Assembly (NCBI GenBank): GCA_021827225.1
Contig: JAKAXG010000133.1
Location: 1-9,017, forward strand
Source of the DNA: Actinomycetes bacterium
GTDB taxonomy: Bacteria > Actinomycetota > Acidimicrobiia > Acidimicrobiales > Palsa-688
Length of the DNA: 9,017 nt
Reading direction: 5' to 3'
Both the position numbers and the translations under genes were made by a program. Under the pieces are notes generated by a model. The model searched no databases and was not told the DNA's origin. It saw only the letters and a list, made by a program, of their open reading frames with translations. Below are positions 1 through 6,004 of the stretch, piece by piece. Within the stretch, counting starts at the first letter, position 1. The number at the start of each line of letters is the position of its first letter.

Positions 1-129
1 GCCGGCATCGCCGAGACCAGGCCGGATGTAGGCCTGGTGGTCCAGCCCGTCGTCCAGGGCGGCGACGAAGATGTAATGGCGCTCGGGCCGGTCGAGCGGA
101 TTTGCCGACACCGCCCGGAGCGCCCCAAT
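1..129 (-). pseudogene. upp: 3' remnant of uracil phosphoribosyltransferase gene, cut by window edge
   Basis: Reading the minus strand in the frame whose last codon is 3-1 gives a peptide ending FVAALDDGLDHQAYIRPGLG followed by DAG. This matches the C-terminal signature of uracil phosphoribosyltransferase (…AALDxxLNxxGYIxPGLGDAG…), the salvage enzyme that makes UMP from uracil and PRPP. The family is about 208 residues long, so some 500 bases of 5' sequence should lie at 130-600. No PRPP-binding loop (DPMLATGG-like) appears in any minus frame of 130-239, and the ATPase gene fills the space from 240. The stretch 130-239 holds nothing I recognise. The likeness fades near 129, where the frame still reads IGALRAV, and the last in-frame GTG (111-109) would leave only a short peptide. 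I therefore call it a 5'-truncated relic. The true 3' end lies outside the window. The family call is firm; that the gene is dead is inferred. Confidence 0.68.
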
Positions 130-239
130 ACGTCGGCGTGGTTCAACCCGGCTCGGCCCCGTACGGCGGGTGCGAGGGATACGCCCGCGCCTGCCGGTCG
201 GCGATGGGCGGGAGAAATGGTCCGTCCCACCAAAGCCGG

Positions 240-1427
240 TCAGTCGACTTGGCGGTTTATGAAGTCGGCCATGCCAGGGACGGTGTATGCAACGAGTCCG
301 TGTTCAGGAGCGTAGACGAGCCCTTTGTGGATAAGCCTCGCTCGGATCGGACCAACCTGTTGCACCGTCCTCTTCCCGAGGCGACGGGCAACCTCACCGC
401 TCACGGCAGGACCTTCACCATCCGGAGCCATGGCTCGTAGGTAGTCCCTCTCGCCAGGAGTTGCCCGATTCCATCGGCTGGCAAAGAAGCCCGAGTCCAG
501 TTTGTCCCGGCCGGCCCGTATTCCCAGTTTCGCGTCTGCCACCTTGACATCCGGACCTGGTGCGTAGTCCCAAGTTGCTTTGGCGAACTCCTGAACGAAG
601 TAGGGGTATCCGGCGGATGCTTCTACGATCGCTTCAACAGCCTCCGCCTGCCAGGAGACGCCCTGAAGTTCCGCTGGCCGCACGACGGCGATTTCAGCGT
701 CTGGCCCGCCGAGCGGACCGATAGGCCTGTAGGCAAAGAGGCGCTCCGCATAGGACCGGGCTGAAGCGAGGAGCCCTGGCAGGCTCGGTAGTCCGGCACC
801 GATGACATAGAAGGGGACAGATCTCTGGCCGGCTTCATGAGCTGCCGTACAAATAGCAGCCATTTCGGTCTGGTCGAGCTCTTGCATCTCGTCAACGAAC
901 AACGTCACACCAGTGCCGCGATCGGACGCCGAGGTAGCAAGATCGAAAGCGAGCTCTGTGAGATCCATCTCCAGCGATCCGCTGTCTGCCCGGCCATGCT
1001 GGGCATCGATGTCGATGCCCAGCGACAGACCCCCGCTCGGATCCGTCCTGATAGAGAAGGACTTGAACGTGGCGAGGGCGGCCCTCAATTGCTCTTCCAC
1101 GCCCCAGGATCCCGTGACGGAACGCAGTGATTGGTTCAGACTTCGAGCGACCATCGCCCGGAAGCTCGATCCAGCCGCCTCGCTGTCGGCCCGTGCTTCG
1201 ACTTGGGCGACGATCCAGTCTCGTTTGCGGGCTCGCTCAGCCAAATCGTTCAGCAACACCGTCTTGCCGACGCCCCGGAGACCGGTGAGAACAACGCTTT
1301 GACCGGGTCGGCCAGCCTCTGCACGGGCGATCATGGTGCTGAAGCTGGCGACGTTCGCCTGGCGGCCCGCCAGTTCGGGTGGCCTCAAGCCTGCGCCGGG
1401 GCTGTACGGGTTGGACACCGGGTCCAC
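240..1427 (-). CDS. AAA-family ATP-binding protein with C-terminal winged-helix-like tail
   Basis: This 395-residue protein is a P-loop ATPase of the AAA_16/Orc1-like group, single copies of which are common in actinobacterial genomes. Seen in the sequence: an N-terminal NPYSPGAGLRPPELAGR lead (residues 6-22), typical of this group; Walker A GLRGVGKT (49-56); Walker B VTLFVDE (174-180); a sensor-1-like strand ending GAGLP (210-214); YAERLF (226-231); and a tail (about 320-390) containing ATPGERDYLRAMA and QVGPIRARLIHKGLVY, which resembles a winged helix. No signal peptide or membrane segment is visible, so it should be cytoplasmic. The GTG at 1427 is the first start after an in-frame stop upstream and gives the usual family N-terminus, but no clear Shine-Dalgarno precedes it. 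It stands alone between a broken upp and a methyltransferase, behind its own promoter. Its base composition looks less GC-rich by eye than its neighbours, which fits acquisition. The substrate and role of the family are not established. Confidence 0.9.
   Translation of the reverse strand: MDPVSNPYSPGAGLRPPELAGRQANVASFSTMIARAEAGRPGQSVVLTGLRGVGKTVLLNDLAERARKRDWIVAQVEARADSEAAGSSFRAMVARSLNQSLRSVTGSWGVEEQLRAALATFKSFSIRTDPSGGLSLGIDIDAQHGRADSGSLEMDLTELAFDLATSASDRGTGVTLFVDEMQELDQTEMAAICTAAHEAGQRSVPFYVIGAGLPSLPGLLASARSYAERLFAYRPIGPLGGPDAEIAVVRPAELQGVSWQAEAVEAIVEASAGYPYFVQEFAKATWDYAPGPDVKVADAKLGIRAGRDKLDSGFFASRWNRATPGERDYLRAMAPDGEGPAVSGEVARRLGKRTVQQVGPIRARLIHKGLVYAPEHGLVAYTVPGMADFINRQVD
999..1022. repeat. 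24-base inverted repeat inside the ATPase gene
   Basis: Arms CTGGGCATCGA (999-1009) and TCGATGCCCAG (1012-1022) are perfect reverse complements separated by TG. They encode the LGIDIDAQ stretch of the ATPase, a segment I recall as conserved in this family, so the symmetry may simply follow from codon choice for repeated Ile-Asp. It could also act as a hairpin or a binding site within the gene. Confidence 0.6.
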
Positions 1428-1455
1428 AGCAGAAGCGTATCGAAGTGTAGCAGGC

Positions 1456-1474
1456 GATAACGATCATTGTTATC
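1456..1474. promoter_or_regulatory. Operator-like palindrome upstream of the ATPase gene
   Basis: GATAACGATCATTGTTATC is a 19-base palindrome with arms GATAAC/GTTATC and only one mismatched pair (bases 7 and 13). It lies 4 bases downstream of the proposed -10 on the minus strand, so it would cover the transcription start and block RNA polymerase when bound. The setting is an unusually AT-rich gap. The regulator is unknown; the ATPase itself has a DNA-binding-like tail, so autoregulation is possible but unproven. Confidence 0.5.
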
Positions 1475-1478
1475 CTGA

Positions 1479-1507
1479 GCTATACTTTGATATGAAGCGG
1501 TAAGCAA
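1479..1507 (-). promoter_or_regulatory. Putative sigma-70-type promoter for the ATPase gene
   Basis: On the minus strand TTGCTT (1507-1502) and TATAGC (1484-1479) sit 17 bases apart, the ideal spacing. The -35 box matches the consensus at three of six bases and the -10 at four of six. It would give a leader of roughly 45 bases before the GTG at 1427. Another weak -10 candidate, TACACT (1449-1444), lies closer to the gene but has no -35 partner. Confidence 0.4.
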
Positions 1508-1527
1508 GCATTCCGCGGCGAAGCAGG

Positions 1528-2418
1528 TCAGGCGCTCATCATTCCGATGATCCGCGGGTGGCCGTCGACGGTAAGGGCCTTCAGCGGGCTGACCTGATCG
1601 AAGCGCGCGAGGCGACCCATGCGCTCGAGCGCGGCTTTGCCGAACTGCCAGTACACGAACTCATCGCGGGTATACACCTCGCCGGGCTGGGAGACCCGGA
1701 TGGTCGGACCATCGCGCTCATACGGCCGGAGCCCGTAGGTCTCGATCAGCAGCTTCCCGCCGGTCTCGGTCACGCTGCGCAGTACTCGCAACAGACCGAG
1801 CGGGTTCTCTACCCGGTGCAAGATGCCGCAGCAGAGGACCAGGTCGAACTTCTCGCCCAAGTCGGCGAGCGAGAAGGCGTCCATCCGTCGATACTCCACT
1901 CGGGAATCCAGCAGATGATGGATGGCCCGAAATCCGGCGCCCCCGTCGACGTCGATGCCCCAGCGGGCCCGGACCCACATCCGGTACTGCTCGTTGTCGA
2001 CCGCCGCTACCCGGTGGGCGCCTCGGTGTTCGGCCAGGAAGGCGTAGAAGCCGTCGAAGGTCCCGACGTCGAGTACCCGCTTGCCGGTCAGATCGGCGGG
2101 CAGGAACGTCAGCCGGTAGCGATGGTCGCGCGCCGCCCCTGGGGTGTAGATGCCGGCAGCCCGGTTGAGAGCGAACGTGTGAAACCAGAACGGGATGGTC
2201 GCCACCGTGGCACGGGCGACCGCAGGGTCGACCTCGATCGGCAGCGCATCAGCGACCTCGCGCTCCGCAGCGCTGACAGCAAACGGCTTTTCGCTGACGC
2301 TTGCACCCACATGAGACCTCTCGGCCAGTTCGGCATTCACTTTTTCCTGTGTCATCCTGGACCGCCGCGATCGGGCCGGACGATTCGCTCGTTGCTGACT
2401 GTTCCGAGCTGTCCCCAC
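1528..2418 (-). CDS. SAM-dependent methyltransferase, CmoB/DUF1698-like
   Basis: This 296-residue protein has the Rossmann-fold class I methyltransferase core. Motif I is VLDVGTFDG (115-123), the acidic end of strand 2 is AAVDNEQ (Asp141), and later LVLCCGILHRVENP corresponds to the motif IV/post region. WFHTF (78-82), followed by TPG and LPADLTGKRVLDVGTFDG, is the pattern of the DUF1698 group that includes the tRNA U34 enzyme CmoB. That family also contains many methyltransferases of unknown substrate found among sugar and lipid genes, so I do not assign tRNA modification. It has no membrane segment. The first start is GTG at 2418. ATG at 2355 (MTQEKVNAEL) is also plausible, because the preceding 21 residues are basic and low in complexity and neither start has a strong Shine-Dalgarno. 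It lies 158 bases downstream of the small gene on the same strand and could be co-transcribed with it. Confidence 0.88.
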   Translation of the reverse strand: MGTARNSQQRANRPARSRRSRMTQEKVNAELAERSHVGASVSEKPFAVSAAEREVADALPIEVDPAVARATVATIPFWFHTFALNRAAGIYTPGAARDHRYRLTFLPADLTGKRVLDVGTFDGFYAFLAEHRGAHRVAAVDNEQYRMWVRARWGIDVDGGAGFRAIHHLLDSRVEYRRMDAFSLADLGEKFDLVLCCGILHRVENPLGLLRVLRSVTETGGKLLIETYGLRPYERDGPTIRVSQPGEVYTRDEFVYWQFGKAALERMGRLARFDQVSPLKALTVDGHPRIIGMMSA

Positions 2419-2437
2419 CTACCTGAGCGACCTGATC

Positions 2438-2450
2438 GTGGTCGGCCTGA
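2438..2450. repeat. Left copy of 13-base inverted repeat
   Basis: GTGGTCGGCCTGA here is the exact reverse complement of the sequence at 2821-2833. This copy lies 19 bases upstream of the GTG start of the methyltransferase. The identity stops sharply at both edges, and no target-site duplication is visible outside the pair. Confidence 0.55.
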
Positions 2451-2576
2451 AACTCCGCGGGCGGGACCGACCGATCATGAGCCGCAGTGCCGCCGAAACG
2501 GAATCAGCGTCTGGGTTCGCCTATCTACAACGGTCAGGGCCGGCGGCAGACGACTCCGGCGATGCCCACGGCCTGG

Positions 2577-2798
2577 TCACTGGTCCATGGCCAGCAGTTC
2601 ACGAAGTGCGTCTTCCCACGGTTCGATCGGGTTCGCCGTCTCATCCAGGACCAGAAGGAAGTCCCTCTTCCGCAGGCCCGTGTCGCCCACTCTCAAGACG
2701 ACGCCCAACTCCGTTGCTCTCGTCACGTAGCTTCTGCGGGCAAGTTCATCCACTTCGCTCCATGCCTCGGGATGGAGCGTGATCGTTCTCGAAGGCAT
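2577..2798 (-). CDS. Small hypothetical protein, possibly ribbon-helix-helix or antitoxin-like
   Basis: This ATG-started 73-residue ORF has GAGG nine bases upstream (minus strand, just before TGATGTC), a reasonable Shine-Dalgarno. The first half, RTITLHPEAWSEVDELARRS, reads as a short strand then an amphipathic helix. That resembles the N-terminus of ribbon-helix-helix antitoxins and repressors, but the second helix (VTRATELGVVLRVG) is not a clear fit. The second half, from LRKRDFLLVLDE to PWEDALRELLAMDQ, is acidic. No toxin gene lies next to it: the gap upstream (2799-3021) and the gap downstream (2419-2576) hold no convincing ORF. Codon use includes several AGA and TTG codons, unlike the larger neighbours, which hints at foreign origin. 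It is flanked by a 13-base inverted repeat. I do not recognise the family; the gene is likely but not certain. Confidence 0.55.
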   Translation of the reverse strand: MPSRTITLHPEAWSEVDELARRSYVTRATELGVVLRVGDTGLRKRDFLLVLDETANPIEPWEDALRELLAMDQ

Positions 2799-2820
2799 GA
2801 CATCAGTCCTCGGGGCATCC

Positions 2821-2833
2821 TCAGGCCGACCAC
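2821..2833. repeat. Right copy of 13-base inverted repeat
   Basis: TCAGGCCGACCAC is the exact reverse complement of 2438-2450. It lies 22 bases upstream of the ATG of the small gene, so each copy sits about 20 bases before a start codon, in opposite orientation relative to those genes. The pair encloses the small gene in about 396 bases. Confidence 0.55.
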
Positions 2834-2868
2834 CCCGCCGAGCCGTTTCGCCAGTCCAGCTCGGCGGG
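2834..2868. promoter_or_regulatory. Strong intergenic hairpin upstream of the small gene
   Basis: CCCGCCGAGC (2834-2843) and GCTCGGCGGG (2859-2868) form a perfect 10-base-pair GC-rich stem with a 15-base loop. It directly abuts the 13-base repeat at 2821-2833 and stands 36-70 bases before the small gene's start. On neither strand is it followed by a T-run, so it is not a classic intrinsic terminator. It could end read-through from the fusion gene, attenuate the small gene, or be part of a recombination or binding site. Confidence 0.5.
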
Positions 2869-3005
2869 AGGGTCGATGTGACCCGACCAAGGCTATGGGC
2901 CTTCGCCCGGATCGATTAGGGCCAGAAGTCTCTTTACGCCATTCACACAACCGGAAGAGTCGAGCGGCGCGTCCTGCCTCAGCCGACCGCTAACACTCCC
3001 TGACC

Positions 3006-3021
3006 CCGCCCCAGTGGGCGG
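3006..3021 (-). terminator. Possible terminator hairpin after the acyl-ligase fusion gene
   Basis: On the minus strand CCGCCC-ACTG-GGGCGG begins immediately after the TGA at 3024-3022, giving a perfect 6-base-pair GC stem with a 4-base loop. No U-tract follows, as is frequent in high-GC actinobacteria, so it may be a weak terminator or a 3'-end stabiliser. The reading frame stays open for about 43 codons past the TGA, which I take as chance at this GC content. Confidence 0.4.
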
Positions 3022-5847
3022 TCACTGCAGGTCCGGCTCGTGGCAGTGGCGCAGGATTTCCCTTCGGGCCAGCTGTTGGAGCCGTAGGGCCGCCGACCAG
3101 TCACTGCCGTCGGGCTGGATGGGCTCTCCGACCATCAAGGTTGCTCTTCCTCGCCGGATCATGCGCTGCCCCGGTCGGAGCATGGTGCGGGTCCCGATGA
3201 TGGCCACGGGTACGATGGGGCGGTCTGCTCGGGTGGCGGCGACGAACGCCCCCATGTGGAACGGCCGCAGACCGGTGGCCCGGTCCAGACCGCCCTCGGG
3301 GAAGAACACCAGGGGTCTGGTGGTGGCCAGCCGGCCCAGGTGGCCCGTTTCGGTCACGGCCCGGCCGGGGTCGTGGCGCTCGACGAACTCGGTGCCGATC
3401 CGGTGCAGAAGGAACCCGACGAGCCGCTGGTGGCCGAACACTTCGCCGGCCACGAAGCCGTAGTGGGCCGGAAGCCAAGACGCCAGGAGCGGCGCATCCA
3501 GCCAGCTGGCGTGGTTGGCCACCACCACGCAGGACCCTTCTGCCGGTAGCCGCGCGGCCCCGCGCACGGTCAGTCGCGTCCCCGAGGTGACCCTGAGACA
3601 GCGGGCGGCGCCACGCACGACGTGCTGGCGCCAGGAGCGGCGGGGGATGACCACCAGCGCGGCCATCGCCGCCGCCGCGACCGTGACGAACAGGGCCCAG
3701 CAGTAGCCGGCATAGACCGCGGCGGTCAGATCCCTCCCCTGTCGGCGCAGCCAGCCGGGCAGGCCGCTCCAGGCCAGGCGCACCAGCTGCCACCACACCG
3801 GGACGGGGCGGGCGCCGATACGCCCAAGCTCGTACAGATCCGAGGTGGCGGCCCTGCGGATCTTGCCGCTCGAGGTCTTCAAGACGGTTCCCGCCGGCGC
3901 GAGCACGATGTCATCGGGCGGTTCTCCGAGGAAGTCCACCGTGGCGGCCACGATCCGACCGCGGATCTCGTCCCGTACAGCCGGGTCCGTTTCGCGGGTC
4001 TCGGCGATCACAACCAGCTTCTCGGTGCCCTGCCGGGGGTCCGCTGCGGCGAAGGCCGCCACGCACCCCTTGCGCACCCCCGGCAGGTCACCCACGACGG
4101 CTTCCAGCTCCTCGGGGTGAAGGTTGCGCCCGGCCCGGATGATCAGATCCTTGGCCCGGCCGGTGAGGTACAGATCCCCGCCGGCCTGGTAGCCCAGGTC
4201 GCCGGTCACCACCCAGCCGTCATGGAACAGGGCGGCGGTCGCTTCCGGGTTGTGAAAGTAGCCGCTGGTGGCCGACGGGCCTCGGAACTCGACTCCGCCC
4301 TCCCTGCGCTCCGGTTGCTCGCGCCCGGCTCGATCCACCACCCGCACCTCGTAGCCGGGAAGCGGCTGCCCGCAGGCCACCACCCGCAGGCTGCCAGCCC
4401 GGCCGGCGCCGACCGGTACGGCCCTACCGTCGCGGCGGAGCACCCCGCCGTCGACAGTGTCGACAAGCACCTCCCGGCCGCGCGGCGGGAAGGTGAGAGC
4501 AAGGGCGCATTCAGCCAGCCCGTATACCGGCGCCAGCACCCCGGGACGAAGCCCGCATCGGGTGAAGCGGGCGGCGAACCCCTCCATGGTCGACGCCCGG
4601 ATCGGCTCGGCCCCATTCAGGGCCATCCTCAGCGACGACAAGTCCAAGTCCCCGATGTCGGTTTCGTCCACGTGGCGCAGGCACAGCTCGTAGGCGAAGT
4701 TCGGCGCCGCGGTCAAGCTCCCGCGGAACCGGCCGATGGCGGACAACCAGCGCACCGGCGCAGCCAGAAAGGTCAGCGGTGACATGATCACCGTGGGAAA
4801 GCCGAGGCACAAAGGAGCCAGCCAGGCGCCGATGAGCCCCATGTCGTGGTAAAGCGGAAGCCACGACACGAAGGCGTCGCCCGGCGTCACCTGGACCGCT
4901 TCGGCCATGGCGGCGATATTCGACAACAGCTCCGCGTGGGTGAGGACCACCCCCTTCGGGTCGCCCGTGGAACCCGATGTGTACTGGATCAATGCGGTGT
5001 CATCCGGATCCGGAAGGGGCATACAGCGCTCACCGCTGTTGACGGCAGGCAGATCATCGACGGTCACGACGGCTCGCACCGTCTCCACCGACGAACGGAC
5101 GAGCCGGGCCAGAGGCCGGGCCGAGGCATCCGTGACCAGAAGCGCCACGCGAGCGTTCGAGAGGATCCGGGCGTGGCGGCGCACGTGCTCCTCGATCTGG
5201 CTCGGACGAGCCGGCGGATAGATGGGGACAGGTACCCCACCGGCAAGCAGGACACCCATGAAAGCCTCGAAATAGGCGCGTCCCGTGGGCAGCATCAACG
5301 CCGCGCTCCCGCCCCGCGGTAGGCCCGCGGCCAACATCCCTCCAGCGACGTGTACCGCACCGGCCCGCAGGTCGCTGTAGGTGATGACCTCCTCCTCACC
5401 TTCGTCTCCGAGCAGCCGAATATGAACCTGATCCGGGCTGGCATCACAGCGCCGCTCGAGCACCTCGACCAGCGTCCGAGCCCCTCCGGGAACACGGGCC
5501 TGCTCTCCATCGGCGAGGGACGGGATCCCCACGTGTTGCGGGGGTGGCAGCACCGGAGCCGGGAGCCGCAGCGCCCGACCAACGGCCCGAACCAGGTCCC
5601 GGGGAGTCTCCACACCGGCTATCAGGCCCGAGGGCAAACTCACCCCCAACTCCTCCCCGACCAGGCTCAACACCTCAGCGACAGCCAAGCTGTCCAGACC
5701 CAGGTCCGCTGCCATACGACTATCGAGAGAAACGTCCCTCGCATGATGTCGCCGGTCCATCTCGGCGACCACCCGCCGCACCGCCGCCATCACCGCCGAC
5801 TCGGGATCGGCCCCCGTCGCACCTGTCGAACCACGTCGGGAGGTCAT
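3022..5847 (-). CDS. ACP - fatty acyl-AMP ligase - PlsC acyltransferase fusion
   Basis: This 941-residue multidomain enzyme has three parts. Residues 15-95 are an acyl carrier domain with DLGLDSL, whose Ser53 should carry phosphopantetheine. Residues about 120-675 are an AMP-forming acyl ligase: P-loop YTSGSTGDPKG (289-299), LPLYHDMGLIG (330-340) typical of fatty acyl-AMP ligases, VYGLAE (441-446), TGD (548-550), and the C-terminal lysine in TSSGKIRR (Lys662). A hydrophobic stretch at about 708-735 is a likely membrane segment. Residues about 755-935 are a PlsC-type acyltransferase with NHASWLD (His779 and Asp784 of HX4D), FFPEGG (848-853) and VPVAIIGT (879-886). All catalytic residues look intact. 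Expected chemistry, by family: activate a fatty acid as acyl-AMP, load it on the carrier, then acylate a lysolipid or similar acceptor at the inner membrane face. E. coli Aas has the acyltransferase first and no fused carrier. Prs is upstream on the same strand. ATG 5847 is the first start in frame; its own Shine-Dalgarno is weak. Confidence 0.93.
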   Translation of the reverse strand: MTSRRGSTGATGADPESAVMAAVRRVVAEMDRRHHARDVSLDSRMAADLGLDSLAVAEVLSLVGEELGVSLPSGLIAGVETPRDLVRAVGRALRLPAPVLPPPQHVGIPSLADGEQARVPGGARTLVEVLERRCDASPDQVHIRLLGDEGEEEVITYSDLRAGAVHVAGGMLAAGLPRGGSAALMLPTGRAYFEAFMGVLLAGGVPVPIYPPARPSQIEEHVRRHARILSNARVALLVTDASARPLARLVRSSVETVRAVVTVDDLPAVNSGERCMPLPDPDDTALIQYTSGSTGDPKGVVLTHAELLSNIAAMAEAVQVTPGDAFVSWLPLYHDMGLIGAWLAPLCLGFPTVIMSPLTFLAAPVRWLSAIGRFRGSLTAAPNFAYELCLRHVDETDIGDLDLSSLRMALNGAEPIRASTMEGFAARFTRCGLRPGVLAPVYGLAECALALTFPPRGREVLVDTVDGGVLRRDGRAVPVGAGRAGSLRVVACGQPLPGYEVRVVDRAGREQPERREGGVEFRGPSATSGYFHNPEATAALFHDGWVVTGDLGYQAGGDLYLTGRAKDLIIRAGRNLHPEELEAVVGDLPGVRKGCVAAFAAADPRQGTEKLVVIAETRETDPAVRDEIRGRIVAATVDFLGEPPDDIVLAPAGTVLKTSSGKIRRAATSDLYELGRIGARPVPVWWQLVRLAWSGLPGWLRRQGRDLTAAVYAGYCWALFVTVAAAAMAALVVIPRRSWRQHVVRGAARCLRVTSGTRLTVRGAARLPAEGSCVVVANHASWLDAPLLASWLPAHYGFVAGEVFGHQRLVGFLLHRIGTEFVERHDPGRAVTETGHLGRLATTRPLVFFPEGGLDRATGLRPFHMGAFVAATRADRPIVPVAIIGTRTMLRPGQRMIRRGRATLMVGEPIQPDGSDWSAALRLQQLARREILRHCHEPDLQ

Positions 5848-5879
5848 CTCTTTCTCAGGATCCCGATCGGCACCCCCAT
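5844..5879 (-). CDS. Possible 11-codon leader ORF overlapping the fusion gene start
   Basis: ATG at 5879-5877 opens MGVPIGILRKR and ends at TGA 5846-5844, which overlaps the ATG of the fusion gene as ATGA. The strongest ribosome-binding site in the gap, GGGGAGG, lies four bases before this ATG. The fusion gene's own ATG is preceded only by AGAAAGAG, and its frame has no ATG, GTG or TTG upstream in the gap. The arrangement suggests translational coupling, with ribosomes entering at the leader and restarting on the large gene. The peptide matches nothing I know, and an ORF this short can arise by chance. Confidence 0.4.
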   Translation of the reverse strand: MGVPIGILRKR

Positions 5880-6004
5880 CTCGCCTCCCCGATCCGACGT
5901 CATGCGCGTCATCCCATGGTGACAGCGAGCACCGACCCGCTGTAAGAGTCCTCTGGTCAGTTGCCGTTGGCGCTTGGCGTCATGGATGTCCTGGCTCACT
6001 CTGC

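Noticed and set aside
140..156. GGTTCAACC resembling a tRNA T-loop
   Set aside because: The flanking bases do not form a T-stem, and no anticodon or acceptor arm fits around it.
2402..2500. Plus-strand peptide TYLSDLIVVGLKLRGRDRP as a possible transposase scrap
   Set aside because: It is a short frame opening after a stop, partly antisense to the methyltransferase start, with no further conserved motif, so there is no support for a family.
1558..2730. Long plus-strand open frame of 390 codons
   Set aside because: It lies antisense to the methyltransferase, whose motifs are unmistakable. The translation is low in recognisable motifs, and long antisense frames are expected at high GC.
2850..3000. 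Integron attC-like site near the intergenic hairpin
   Set aside because: CGCTAAC and GTTAGCG resemble core sites, but they do not match the RYYYAAC/GTTRRRY pattern and do not pair up around the hairpin.
2893..3021. Open frame of about 43 codons continuing after the fusion gene's stop
   Set aside because: Stop codons are rare at this GC content, the PlsC domain is already complete before the TGA, and a hairpin starts right after it.
3622..4782. Plus-strand open frame of 386 codons
   Set aside because: It is a shadow of the acyl ligase domain on the opposite strand, rich in Gly, Pro, Arg and His with no domain signature.
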